Assembly (NCBI GenBank): GCA_022801435.1
Contig: JAAWSG010000007.1
Span: forward strand, 1-60,600
Direction: 5' to 3'
Origin: Lawsonibacter sp.
Lineage (GTDB): Bacteria > Bacillota > Clostridia > Oscillospirales > Oscillospiraceae
DNA: 60,600 bases
The notes below the pieces were generated by a model. The model was given only the letters and a program-made list of their open reading frames with translations, had not been told where the DNA came from and made no database searches. The position numbers and the translations under genes are program-made. Of the stretch, positions 53,238 through 60,600 are shown in pieces (position 1 is the stretch's first letter; every line of letters starts with the position of its first letter).

Positions 53238-54035
53238 TCAGTCCTCCGTTTTGCCGCTTCGCTTTTGTACCGGCTTGGCCTTTAGGAGAATCAGCCGCTG
53301 CACATCCTCCAGCAGAGCCTGGTCCTTCACATCGACGCACAGCCACTTGCCGCCGTTGCAGAACGGGGTCTTCTGGTACAGCGTCTGGAGGGCGGGGGAG
53401 AAGGTGGGCAGCAGGACCTCCAGCTCGGCGGTCTGTTTGGCGCCGAATGTCACCATAGCGGTGAAGTACCCGGACCGGATATAGAGGGCGCACAGGGCCT
53501 TGCTCCCCTTTTTGTACTTGACATTCCAGCCCCGGTCCATGGAGCACCTGCTGAACTCGATGGAGGGGGACGCCTGGTAGGTATCCGCCATCCAGGTCTG
53601 GAGCGCGGCAAACAGCGGGCTGTCCACCCGGCGGCTGATCTCCTCCAGCGGGGGCTGGGTGTGGGCGGGCCAGGCGATATCCCAGGGCACAGGTCCCTCT
53701 GCCGGGGCGGCCTCCTTCTTTTTCGGAGTTTTCTTCTTGGGCAGAGGGGTGACCTCCTCCGCCAGCCGGGCCGCCTCCCGCAGGGTCTCCCGGTCATCGG
53801 GGTCCAGGAGGTAGTGGTCCTTGGCTCCCTGGTAGGGGGGCTGGGTGGGGCGGTTCTGCAAAAGCTCCTCCAGACAGGGGAGCATTTTTACCATCGCCTG
53901 GTCATCGCAGAGAATCAAGACCGGCTTGTCGTTGAGGTAGACCATGTACTCCCCGAACATCTTCCGGAAGCGCACCGCCCCCAGGCCCTCCAGCTGCTCG
54001 CAGATGTAGGCCGCAAAATCAGGACTGCTTGCCAT
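53238..54035 (-). CDS. fusion of TfoX N-terminal domain and DUF3788
   Basis: The 265-residue protein begins with a TfoX_N-type domain (about 1-95; LGAVRFRKMFGEYMVYLNDK). A Lys/Pro linker (KKKTPKKKEAAPAE) follows, then a DUF3788-type domain (about 120-260; WNVKYKKGSKALCALYIRSG). TfoX is known in competence regulation in gammaproteobacteria, but isolated TfoX_N proteins are common and not tied to it. The SD AGGAGG is seven bases before the ATG. Confidence 0.78.
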   Translation of the reverse strand: MASSPDFAAYICEQLEGLGAVRFRKMFGEYMVYLNDKPVLILCDDQAMVKMLPCLEELLQNRPTQPPYQGAKDHYLLDPDDRETLREAARLAEEVTPLPKKKTPKKKEAAPAEGPVPWDIAWPAHTQPPLEEISRRVDSPLFAALQTWMADTYQASPSIEFSRCSMDRGWNVKYKKGSKALCALYIRSGYFTAMVTFGAKQTAELEVLLPTFSPALQTLYQKTPFCNGGKWLCVDVKDQALLEDVQRLILLKAKPVQKRSGKTED

Positions 54036-54046
54036 GTTACATCCTC

Positions 54047-54808
54047 CTAGTGTAAATTCACCGGACCCCTGGCCCGGTCCCGCAGGGTGAACTCCAGGGG
54101 CAGGACCAGCAGATACTGGTCGGGTACGCCGCTGGCGTTGGTGAAGCCGAGCTCCACCGCGTTCTCGAAGCCGTACCGCCCATAGTATCCCGGGTCGCCG
54201 ATGAGGAAGACGGCGTTGGCCTCCGCTCGCTGGGCGGCCTCCCGGATGAGAGCCCCGCCCAGACCCCGGCCCCGGTCCTCCAGCCGGACGGACAGGGGGG
54301 CCAGCATGAGGAACTTCCAGTACCGGGGCTCCTCCTCCGGGGGACGGGGGACGGCGGTCTCGGTGAGCATCACGTGCCCGGTGAGCACCCCGTCCCGCTC
54401 CGCCGCCAGCTCCAGGGAAAATCCCTCCCGGCGGCGCAGCTCCTCCACAAAGTCCTGTTCCCTCCCGTCGGACACCCGGGCGGTGCGGAAGGCGGCCTGC
54501 ACCAGCGCATAGACGGCGGGGTGGTCCTCCTCCCGGACGGGCCGTATGGTGTCCGGGATGTCCGGGGGGAGCTCCTCGGGCAGGGGCGGACGGACGTGGG
54601 GCAAAAAGTCCTCCGCCACCGCGCCGGACGCCCGAAAATTCGTTCTCCCCTGGTGCAGCGTCATCCCCCGGTTCTCATCGCTGGGGCTGTCCTCCCCGGG
54701 GTCAAAGACATCGTTCTCCCAAAAGCACACCGGACAGATGGCTCCCACCGCGTTTTGCCGGGGGTAGCACAGGGTGAGGAAGCCGCAGCAGGGGCAGGGA
54801 TAGTACAT
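54047..54808 (-). CDS. fusion of CPCC zinc-ribbon domain and GNAT acetyltransferase
   Basis: Residues 1-65 form a CPCC domain, with Cys5, Cys7, Cys8 and the second pair Cys25/Cys28 (ICPVCFWEND) likely binding zinc. Residues about 86-253 form a GNAT fold with RGRGLGGALIREA (acetyl-CoA loop) and DPGYYGRYGFENAV, as in the YhbS-type group. The substrate is unknown. TTGGAGG lies seven bases before the ATG. It belongs to a run of - strand genes with close spacing. Confidence 0.82.
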   Translation of the reverse strand: MYYPCPCCGFLTLCYPRQNAVGAICPVCFWENDVFDPGEDSPSDENRGMTLHQGRTNFRASGAVAEDFLPHVRPPLPEELPPDIPDTIRPVREEDHPAVYALVQAAFRTARVSDGREQDFVEELRRREGFSLELAAERDGVLTGHVMLTETAVPRPPEEEPRYWKFLMLAPLSVRLEDRGRGLGGALIREAAQRAEANAVFLIGDPGYYGRYGFENAVELGFTNASGVPDQYLLVLPLEFTLRDRARGPVNLH

Positions 54809-54858
54809 CGTAAAACCTCCAATATAACATGCGCACCGCCCGCGCCCCTGGAGCCGGG

Positions 54859-55386
54859 CTACCCCTTCCGTTTTCCCTTCTCCTCCGGGGGCTGGAGGAT
54901 GCTCAAAATACGGGCGCAGGCCAGCTGGTTGGCGTAGCTGCGCACGGCGAAATCCAGCGCCATCTTGGCCAGCTCGGACTTCTCCGCCTCCGGGTCGATG
55001 GAGGCGGCGGTCCCGGTGAGGGCGCGGTCCAGGGCGTCGCAGAAGTAGCGGTACTGCTCCGGCGGGGTCTTCTCCAGCGCCCGGCCCGCCTCCATCAGCG
55101 CCCCGATGTCCCGGACTGAGAGCACCTGCTTCAGGGCCACCACCGCCGTCAGGTAGCCCAGGTGGATGGGGCCGTACCGCTTGCCCTCCGCCCGGGGGAC
55201 CAGCCCGTCCTTGATGTAGTTGTTCACCATGGCGGGGGTGAGGGGGGCGCTCTGGTCAAAGCGGATCAGCTGCCGGGGCATGTAGGAGATGAGCTGGTCC
55301 ATATACAGGGCGATATCAGGCAGATCGTTCCAGGGGGCGGGGCGCTCCCGCTCCATACGGTTTTTCAGGTCTTGAAGCTCGTCCAC
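54859..55386 (-). CDS. DUF1836 domain protein, MerR-like DNA-binding candidate
   Basis: The 175-residue protein has the DUF1836 pattern: DLPDIALYMDQLISYM, then LTPAMVNNYIKDGLVP, then KRYGPIHLGYLTAVVALKQV. The middle resembles a MerR-type helix-turn-helix, so regulation of transcription is likely, but targets are unknown. GTG at 55386 is chosen because GGGAGG lies eight bases upstream; the in-frame ATG at 55410 has no SD. Confidence 0.82.
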   Translation of the reverse strand: MDELQDLKNRMERERPAPWNDLPDIALYMDQLISYMPRQLIRFDQSAPLTPAMVNNYIKDGLVPRAEGKRYGPIHLGYLTAVVALKQVLSVRDIGALMEAGRALEKTPPEQYRYFCDALDRALTGTAASIDPEAEKSELAKMALDFAVRSYANQLACARILSILQPPEEKGKRKG

Positions 55387-55430
55387 AGGGGGAGCCTCCC
55401 TTCTTGTCATCTTGTAATATGGTTTCTGAG

Positions 55431-55459
55431 ATTATATCACAGAGCGGAAAGAATTGCAA
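55431..55459 (-). promoter_or_regulatory. sigma-A promoter of the DUF1836 gene
   Basis: On the - strand TTGCAA (55459-55454), a 17-bp spacer and a perfect TATAAT (55436-55431) precede the GTG start by about 40 bases. Downstream GNAT, TfoX and membrane genes may be co-transcribed. Confidence 0.78.
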
Positions 55460-55464
55460 AGGCG

Positions 55465-56349
55465 TCACTTCCGCTCCCCAATGCGCCGGCGCAGCCGCTC
55501 CAGGGCGGTCTGGTGGCCGGAGGAGCGCAGCCGGGGGAAGGCCCGCAGAAGCCGCCGGTGTCCAAAGGCGGGCTTGTCCAGCAGGGCGTCCATGCTGGAG
55601 CGCCACTCCTCCAGCTGCCGGCGGGCCTGAGCCAGACGCTCCTCCCGGCGGCGCTCCCAGTCCTCCCGCTCGCCGGCCAGCTCCGCCCGGCGCTCCGCCA
55701 GACGGAAGGACAGCTCCTCCAGCTCCTCCCTCCAGTCCGCGCCCCGGGCCGCCGCCTCCAGTACCCGCTCCGCCAGGTCCTCCCCGAAGTCGTTGGACGC
55801 GGCCTTGATCTTGGCGGCCAGCTCGTCAATGCGGGACAGACGGCGGTTCAGCTTGACCACCGAGGACACCGTGGCCGCCAGGTCCACCGCCAGAGCCGCC
55901 CCCAGCGCCACAAGCAGGATGACCCCCAGCCGGACGGGGATGAGGCGGATCAGCAGCAGCACGGTGGGGTGGAGCAGCTTCACCACGAACAGGCAGGCAA
56001 ATCCCCAGGCGATGGAGAAGCGCAGGCAGATATAGCCCCCCAGGTTGAAGGGCTCGTCGGAGTAGTCCCACCAGCGCTGATGGAAAAGCTTCTCCAGCAC
56101 AAAGCCGGTGAGCCACTCCAGCAGGGAGGTCAGGAGCACCGAGCCCAAAAAGAGCACGGGGAGAAAATCCGCCAGAGGGGTCAGGCAGGCCAGGACCACC
56201 ACCACCCCAAAGCCGTAGATGGGACAGACCGGACCGTTGAGAAATCCCCGGTTGACAAACCTCCCGGTGACCAGGGCGGCGTAGCTCACCTCGGTACACC
56301 AGCCCAGAAAGGCGTAAATGAAGAAGATCCAGACAATTTGATACAGCAT
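55465..56349 (-). CDS. CmpB-type membrane protein (putative ABC transporter permease family)
   Basis: The 294-residue protein has about four to five membrane segments in residues 1-165, with the family opening IFFIYAFLGWCTEVSYAALV and GFLNGPVCPIYGFG. A long Arg/Glu-rich cytoplasmic coiled coil (about 170-265) ends in a basic tail. The ABC_trans_CmpB label is historical and transport is not demonstrated. No ATPase gene is adjacent. Confidence 0.82.
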   Translation of the reverse strand: MLYQIVWIFFIYAFLGWCTEVSYAALVTGRFVNRGFLNGPVCPIYGFGVVVVLACLTPLADFLPVLFLGSVLLTSLLEWLTGFVLEKLFHQRWWDYSDEPFNLGGYICLRFSIAWGFACLFVVKLLHPTVLLLIRLIPVRLGVILLVALGAALAVDLAATVSSVVKLNRRLSRIDELAAKIKAASNDFGEDLAERVLEAAARGADWREELEELSFRLAERRAELAGEREDWERRREERLAQARRQLEEWRSSMDALLDKPAFGHRRLLRAFPRLRSSGHQTALERLRRRIGERK

Positions 56350-56379
56350 AGGCGGCCTCTTTCAGAAGGGGTTTTGTGT

Positions 56380-56408
56380 ATTATATCCGCTTTTGCCCAG
56401 GAAGTCCA
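56380..56408 (-). promoter_or_regulatory. sigma-A promoter of the CmpB-type gene
   Basis: On the - strand TGGACT (56408-56403), a 17-bp spacer and a perfect TATAAT (56385-56380) lie about 30 bp before the start codon. Confidence 0.7.
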
Positions 56409-56432
56409 GAGGGGATTTTCAGATGCGAAAAA

Positions 56433-56460
56433 TCCGGACCCCCCAGTTGGAACGTCCGGA
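56433..56460 (-). terminator. hairpin with T-run on the - strand
   Basis: TCCGGAC and GTCCGGA form a 7-bp stem, followed on the - strand by TTTTT. It lies upstream of the CmpB promoter and would stop transcripts coming from the ilvE region towards that gene. The stem is short and the loop is 14 bases, so it is a moderate candidate. Confidence 0.45.
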
Positions 56461-56535
56461 CTTGTGACTCCTAGTCATGTCTGGCTGTGCTGATTCCGGC
56501 GGTAAAAAGATTTGTAAAAATGTTTTGGCATCTCC

Positions 56536-56564
56536 TTGCGTTTTGCAGAAGACTGTGGTATAAT
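56536..56564 (+). promoter_or_regulatory. sigma-A promoter P1 upstream of ilvE
   Basis: TTGCGT at 56536-56541, a 17-bp spacer and a perfect TATAAT at 56559-56564 with an extended TG lie 280 bp before ilvE. The 56350-56842 gap otherwise holds the CmpB promoter, a hairpin, a candidate small RNA and a second promoter. Confidence 0.75.
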
Positions 56565-56570
56565 AACTCC

Positions 56571-56651
56571 TGCCAACGGCAATCAGTATATCCAAATTGG
56601 GCGTCACCAAGCGCCCCCCCAGAGAGCGGCTACTCTCTGGGGGGTCATTTT
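56571..56651 (+). ncRNA. candidate small RNA or attenuator leader between tandem ilvE promoters
   Basis: From P1 a transcript of about 80 nt would end at a perfect 12-bp stem (CCCCCCAGAGAG, loop, CTCTCTGGGGGG at 56615-56644), followed by TCATTTT. Two smaller stems precede it (TGCCAACGGCA and TTGG-CCAA). No T-box consensus or Ile/Leu/Val-rich leader peptide was seen. It is either a short stable RNA or an attenuator of P1. Confidence 0.45.
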
Positions 56652-56719
56652 GCTTACCGTCCTTTGCTGTGCTATCCAGGAACCCCCGGAAAAAATTTTG
56701 CTTCTGCCCGGCGAAACCG

Positions 56720-56748
56720 TTGCGCGGAGCGGAGAAGGCTGTTATAAT
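56720..56748 (+). promoter_or_regulatory. sigma-A promoter P2 of ilvE
   Basis: TTGCGC at 56720-56725, a 17-bp spacer and a perfect TATAAT at 56743-56748 with an extended TG lie downstream of the P1 hairpin and about 95 bp before ilvE. This promoter escapes the upstream terminator-like stem. Confidence 0.75.
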
Positions 56749-56842
56749 GAGGAGCGGACTGGACCCTGTCCTGTTTCCAGACGGACAGAGCTTCCCCCTC
56801 CGGCCGGGAGCGGGGAATAGAAGAATACAGGAGGAATGTACT

Positions 56843-57904
56843 ATGGAAATTAAAATCACCCGTGCCGCTGTTCTGAAAGAGAAGCCTGACTCCTCCACTC
56901 TGGTGTTCGGCAAGGCCATGACCGACCACATGTTTATCGTGGACTATGACGCCGGTCAGGGCTGGCACGACCCCCGCATTGTCCCCTACGGCCCGCTTCA
57001 GATCGACCCCGCCGCCAAGGTGCTCCACTACGGCGAGGAGATCTTCGAGGGGCTGAAGGCCTACCGCACCGCCGGCGGCTCCATCCAGCTCTTCCGGCCC
57101 CGGGACAACATCGACCGGATGAACAAGTCCGCCCAGCGCCTGTGCCTGCCTCAGATCCCCGAGGAGCTGGCCCTGGCCGGCATCACCAAGCTGGTGGAGG
57201 TGGAGCAGGACTGGGTCCCCCATGAGAAGGACACCTCCCTGTATATCCGCCCCTTCATGATCGGCCTGGACGCGGCGCTGGGGGTACACTCCTCCCACCA
57301 CGTACAGTACATCGTGGTGGTGTGCCCGGTGGGGGCCTACTACCCCGAGGGGCTCAACCCGGTGAAGATTTATGTGGAGGAGCAGGACGTCCGCGCCGTC
57401 AAGGGCGGTATGGGTATGGCCAAGACCGGCGGCAACTACGCGGCCTCTCTCCGGGCCGGCGACCAGGCGGAGAAGGCGGGCTACAGCCAGGTGCTGTGGC
57501 TGGACGGCGTCCACCGCAAGTATATCGAGGAGGTTGGCTCCATGAATGTGATGTTCAAGGTGGCCGGGAAGATCCTCACCCCCGACCTCAACGGCTCGGT
57601 GCTGGACGGCATCACCCGCAGGTCCTGTATCCAGCTGCTGAAGGACTGGGGCTATGAGGTGGAGGAGCGGCGCATCTCCGCGGAGGAGCTCTTTGCCGCC
57701 GCCGAAGACGGCACACTGGAGGAGGCCTGGGGGACCGGGACCGCCGCCGTGGTCTCCCCCATCGGGGAGCTGGCCATGGGGGAGAAAAAGGTCACGGTCT
57801 CCAACAACCAGATTGGCGAGATCACCCAGAAGCTCTACGACGAGCTCACCGGTATCCAGTGGGGCCGTATCGCTGACCCCCACGGGTGGATTATGAAGCT
57901 GTAA
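56843..57904 (+). CDS. ilvE: branched-chain amino acid aminotransferase
   Basis: This is a PLP-dependent class IV aminotransferase of 353 residues that interconverts branched-chain amino and keto acids. The PLP lysine is expected in GMGMAKTGGNYAASL. VLWLDGVHRKYIEEVGSMNV and GVLDGITRRS-type (here VLDGITRRSCIQLL) signatures follow. ATG at 56843 has CAGGAGG upstream. No other ilv gene is adjacent. Confidence 0.95.
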   Translation: MEIKITRAAVLKEKPDSSTLVFGKAMTDHMFIVDYDAGQGWHDPRIVPYGPLQIDPAAKVLHYGEEIFEGLKAYRTAGGSIQLFRPRDNIDRMNKSAQRLCLPQIPEELALAGITKLVEVEQDWVPHEKDTSLYIRPFMIGLDAALGVHSSHHVQYIVVVCPVGAYYPEGLNPVKIYVEEQDVRAVKGGMGMAKTGGNYAASLRAGDQAEKAGYSQVLWLDGVHRKYIEEVGSMNVMFKVAGKILTPDLNGSVLDGITRRSCIQLLKDWGYEVEERRISAEELFAAAEDGTLEEAWGTGTAAVVSPIGELAMGEKKVTVSNNQIGEITQKLYDELTGIQWGRIADPHGWIMKL

Positions 57905-57920
57905 AGGGGTACAGTGAGCA

Positions 57921-58865
57921 GTGCCGGTGTTGATTGGAATTGGAAGGATATTGGTTTTGATCCTGACCCTCCTCCCGTTTCTGCTGATCCTTATCCTTGT
58001 GCCCAAAAAATTTTTCTGGCTGGCTGTGCCCGCATGTGCGCTGGTGATTGCCATGATGGCCAAGTTTCCGCTGCTGGGCCGGATTTTCGTGGTGCTGAAT
58101 ATGATCATGGCGGCGGTGGCTGTCATTCTGGTCATAGCCCTGAACCGCGATGAGAAGGTGCTGCGGAGAGGCTCGCGCATCCCACTGACTCCCCTGGACC
58201 TCTGGCTCAATGCGGCGGGCTCTTGCCTGTCTGCCGCCAACAATGCGGATACCCAGAGACTGATGGTGCATTTTGCGGGGACGCCCGGCTCCGGGCTGCG
58301 CAAGATGGCCATACGCCGCACACTAAAAAACAATTGGGGGATCACCAGCCCCGACACCGCCATCGCGGAGATGTTCGGGTTGCTGACGGTTGGAACGCGG
58401 GCACGGTTCCAGATGATGATGGAGAGGCAGGAGGCAAAGGGGGAGGTCACTGGCCCGGACAGCGGCCCTGCTCATACTCAGAGCAATCTGCCTGTGGGAG
58501 GGCCTGGGACCAGCCTCCAGTCCCGGCTGCTGGACGCATGGCGCAGGCGGGGGGCCAACGCTCTGCTGGGCTGGGACCTGGGGCGGCTGGCCTGTAACGC
58601 TCAGTACTGTTTTTTGGCGGGCTACCTCTCCCGGGAGGAGCTGACCGCACTGGGTACAGCCGCCTATGAGCTGGCCCAGAAGCACTGCCTCGGCTGGGAG
58701 GACCTGATGGAGAGCTATCTGCTGGGCTTCCAGTTCTGGTGCGGGGAGGATGAGAACGTCCCCGGGTCCCAGAGCGCACGGCGGCGGGAGGTCTATGAGA
58801 AGCTGCGCAAGGAGCGGCCTTCGATTTATGAGGCGGTCCCCTGGACCCTCTCCGCGATGGAATAG
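57921..58865 (+). CDS. DUF1266 domain membrane protein
   Basis: The 314-residue protein has two to three membrane segments in residues 1-75 and a soluble DUF1266-type domain (about 105-285). Landmarks are LKNNWGITSPDTAIAEM, GWDLGRLACNAQYCFLAGYL and SYLLGFQFWCG. The function of the family is unknown. The GTG start is uncertain, since AGGGG lies about 12 bases upstream. It starts 16 bp after ilvE, but a shared function is not evident. Confidence 0.75.
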   Translation: MPVLIGIGRILVLILTLLPFLLILILVPKKFFWLAVPACALVIAMMAKFPLLGRIFVVLNMIMAAVAVILVIALNRDEKVLRRGSRIPLTPLDLWLNAAGSCLSAANNADTQRLMVHFAGTPGSGLRKMAIRRTLKNNWGITSPDTAIAEMFGLLTVGTRARFQMMMERQEAKGEVTGPDSGPAHTQSNLPVGGPGTSLQSRLLDAWRRRGANALLGWDLGRLACNAQYCFLAGYLSREELTALGTAAYELAQKHCLGWEDLMESYLLGFQFWCGEDENVPGSQSARRREVYEKLRKERPSIYEAVPWTLSAME

Positions 58866-58918
58866 ACAATCAGGCCCGGCGTCAGCCGGGGCGAAGTTTC
58901 AAAAGAGGAGGGACCCCG

Positions 58919-59764
58919 ATGGGACTGTTTGACCGGTTTCGGAAGAAGATGCCGGAGTCCAATGGAGAAGAGACGCCGGAGTGGCCCAAGCCCCCCAGGG
59001 AGGACACGATGACACTGCTGCTCATGGACCGGGTGCTGGAGGACATCGACCCGGCTCTGGAGCGGCTCCGGGAGGTGTTCGGGAAAAAATCGGTCAGCGG
59101 CGTGGACCGCAGTCACCCAAAGGTTCCCGCCTTTATTGTCAAGGTGGAGGGGCTGGAATTCTGGTGCTCCTACCTGCCCATGCCCGTCCCGGAAACGACC
59201 CAGAACATCCCCGCAAAAGTCCCGCACAACCTGTTCCTGGAGCCGGAGGAGCGGGACGCCTTTTGCGCGCATCAGTCCTTCTGGCTGCTGGCCCAGAAGA
59301 AGGGCGGGCGGACCCTGGAGAGCAAGCGCCAGGTGTGCTGGGCCTTCAGCCTGCTGTGCGCCGCCCTGCTGGAGCTGGAGGGGGCGGTGGGTGTCTCGGT
59401 GGCCAACACCGGCCTTCTGGTCAGCCGGGAACACTACCTCTTCCAGCGCGGCCAGATGGAGGGGAGGACCTGGAACGACCCGGACTATTTTCCTGTCACC
59501 CTGTGGATCTGGCTGTACCGGGGCCTTTCGGAGAAAAAACCCACCCTGGAGACCCAGGGAATGCGGGAGTTCGGCCTGCCTGATCTGGGGTTCTTTGACC
59601 CGGAGCAGCCCATCCAGGATGTTTTGAACTACCTGCACACCATGGCCTGCTTCCAGATCACCGGACAGCAGCTGTACCGGGACAGGACTTTAATCCCCCT
59701 CACCGAGGAGGTGGAGGTGGTGTGCAAGCGGTCGGGAGAGAAGCTGTACTTCATCGGCTGCTGA
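58919..59764 (+). CDS. DUF4261 domain protein
   Basis: This soluble protein of 281 residues has a DUF4261-like pattern in the C-terminal half (SFWLLAQKKGGRTLESKRQV, GAVGVSVANTGLLVSREHYL and LWIWLYRGLSE). Function is unknown. The N-terminus is basic and hydrophilic. SD GAGGAGGG precedes the ATG. It probably forms a unit with the DUF1266 gene and ends at the following terminator. Confidence 0.72.
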   Translation: MGLFDRFRKKMPESNGEETPEWPKPPREDTMTLLLMDRVLEDIDPALERLREVFGKKSVSGVDRSHPKVPAFIVKVEGLEFWCSYLPMPVPETTQNIPAKVPHNLFLEPEERDAFCAHQSFWLLAQKKGGRTLESKRQVCWAFSLLCAALLELEGAVGVSVANTGLLVSREHYLFQRGQMEGRTWNDPDYFPVTLWIWLYRGLSEKKPTLETQGMREFGLPDLGFFDPEQPIQDVLNYLHTMACFQITGQQLYRDRTLIPLTEEVEVVCKRSGEKLYFIGC

Positions 59765-59784
59765 GCCCGATCCCTGTGAAAATG

Positions 59785-59813
59785 GGGCCGCTCCGGAGGG
59801 CGGTCCTATTTTT
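59785..59813 (+). terminator. intrinsic terminator after the DUF4261 gene
   Basis: GGGCCGC pairs with GCGGTCC (one G-T pair) and is followed by TATTTTT. Confidence 0.75.
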
Positions 59814-59836
59814 GTGGGAAAATTTTCGGAAACCCA

Positions 59837-59865
59837 TTGACAGAAGGCAAAAAATGTGGTACTAT
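59837..59865 (+). promoter_or_regulatory. promoter of the tRNA cluster
   Basis: A perfect TTGACA at 59837-59842, a 17-bp spacer and TACTAT at 59860-59865 with an extended TG lie 34 bp before the first tRNA. Confidence 0.85.
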
Positions 59866-59899
59866 CCTATGGCTGACGTGAGAGGAACGTGTCGTCCAT

Positions 59900-59973
59900 G
59901 CGGGTGTAGTTCAATGGTAGAATCCCAGCCTTCCAAGCTGGTCGCGTGGGTTCGATTCCCATCACCCGCTCCA
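59900..59973 (+). tRNA. tRNA-Gly(TCC)
   Basis: The acceptor arms GCGGGTG and CACCCGC pair fully. The anticodon loop CTTCCAA holds TCC, TTCGATT is the T-loop, and the 3' CCA is encoded. Confidence 0.97.
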
Positions 59974-60046
59974 AAGTCCTCGTTCCAAAAGGCTTGCTCA
60001 TTCCGCTGCGGCTCCCTGCGGGGGCGGGACGCGGGGACAATGATAC

Positions 60047-60123
<77 letters not shown>

Positions 60124-60161
60124 CGTCAAAGCAAAGTCCGCTTTCTCCATGGCGGCAGCAT

Positions 60162-60239
<78 letters not shown>

Positions 60240-60303
60240 CTTGAAACAAGCCAGAGGGCCGGAGCTTCGGCTCCGGCCCCGGCGCTTTCCCCATGGAGGA
60301 TAC

Positions 60304-60377
60304 AGGGGTGTAGCCAAGCGGCAAGGCAAGGGACTTTGACTCCCTCATCGCTGGTTCGAGTCCAGCCATCCCTGCCA
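60304..60377 (+). tRNA. tRNA-Gln(TTG)
   Basis: The acceptor AGGGGTG pairs with CATCCCT with one G-T pair. The anticodon loop CTTTGAC holds TTG, the T-loop is TTCGAGT, and CCA is encoded. Confidence 0.95.
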
Positions 60378-60434
60378 CTTTAACCCCGCCCGGAACCCCC
60401 ACCGGTCCGCTGTGTGGGAGCTGGCCGGATATGT

Positions 60435-60510
60435 GACCCAGTAGCTCAGTCGGCAGAGCACCTGCCTTTTAAGCAGGGTGTCCGGAGTTCGAATCTCCGC
60501 TGGGTCACCA
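60435..60510 (+). tRNA. tRNA-Lys(TTT)
   Basis: The acceptor GACCCAG pairs with CTGGGTC. The anticodon loop CTTTTAA holds TTT, the T-loop is TTCGAAT, and CCA is encoded. The final 90 bp of the window contain an imperfect CCAGACGAA/TTCGTTCTGG stem that may close the cluster. Confidence 0.97.
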
Positions 60511-60600
60511 TTGGAGAGCCAGACGAACTCTGCAACGATTTACTTGTTGGAGCAGTGTTTCGTTCTGGTTCTTCCTCTATAAACTGAAAACGAGGGCTAT

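Noticed and set aside
56571..56842. T-box riboswitch or Ile/Leu/Val leader-peptide attenuator for ilvE
   Set aside because: No AGGGTGG-type T-box sequence and no short ORF rich in branched-chain codons was found.

Overview
The window looks like chromosomal DNA of a motile, endospore-lineage Clostridia (Bacillota) with a GC-rich genome, most plausibly an Oscillospiraceae-type gut anaerobe. This is an inference from gene content: a CheC-FliN type FliY, CheC/CheD/CheV, FlbD, the TIGR02530 flagellar-operon protein, a YjfB-type motility peptide, a SpoVB-like flippase, DUF1836, CmpB-type and CPCC proteins, a secreted serpin and RecD2. TTG and GTG starts with strong Shine-Dalgarno (SD) sites are common. 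No insertion sequence, prophage, CRISPR array or rRNA was seen.

Positions 1-26302 are one very long fla/che operon of about 30 genes on the + strand. It covers the basal body, export apparatus and hook (fliE-F-G-H-I-J, an unknown ORF, fliK, flgD, a TIGR02530 gene, flgE, flbD), the motor and switch (motA, motB, fliM, fliY, cheY), the export gate (fliO-P-Q-R, flhB, flhA), a sigma-28 factor, rod genes (flgF-like, flgG) and chemotaxis genes (cheC, cheD, cheV, an EAL-HDOD protein). Compared with the Bacillus operon, fliL is missing with motAB in its place, and flhF, flhG, cheA, cheB and cheW are absent. A terminator at 26311-26351 ends it. Facing it on the - strand is a ParA-type ATPase followed by a protein with a basic N-terminus, a Pro/Glu-rich linker and a ComFB domain. 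This pair is the best candidate for an undescribed, possibly c-di-GMP-linked, positioning module.

Positions 28271-39118 are the late-flagellar and envelope region. It holds fliD (with a good sigma-28 promoter), fliS, a FliT-position chaperone, a membrane-anchored C39-like peptidase, a divergent lone FtsE-like ATPase, a chemoreceptor with its own sigma-A promoter, an FtsA-like ATPase with a duplicated C-terminal domain, a lipoprotein, and a YjfB-type peptide behind a perfect sigma-28 -10 element.

Positions 39127-59764 are a housekeeping and accessory mosaic: an FMN/Fe-S type oxidoreductase, crotonase, LysO lysine exporter, SpoVB-like flippase, serpin, thyA-folA, recD2, small membrane proteins, uvrA, two domain-fusion proteins (TfoX-DUF3788 and CPCC-GNAT), DUF1836, a CmpB-type membrane protein, ilvE behind tandem promoters with a hairpin between them, and DUF1266 and DUF4261 proteins. 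Positions 59837-60510 carry a five-gene tRNA cluster (Gly, Arg, His, Gln, Lys) with its own promoter.

Nearly all sigma-A promoters recognised have exactly 17-bp spacers, and most have a -35 that begins TTGC rather than TTGA. All family assignments come from reading the sequence; no database search was run.
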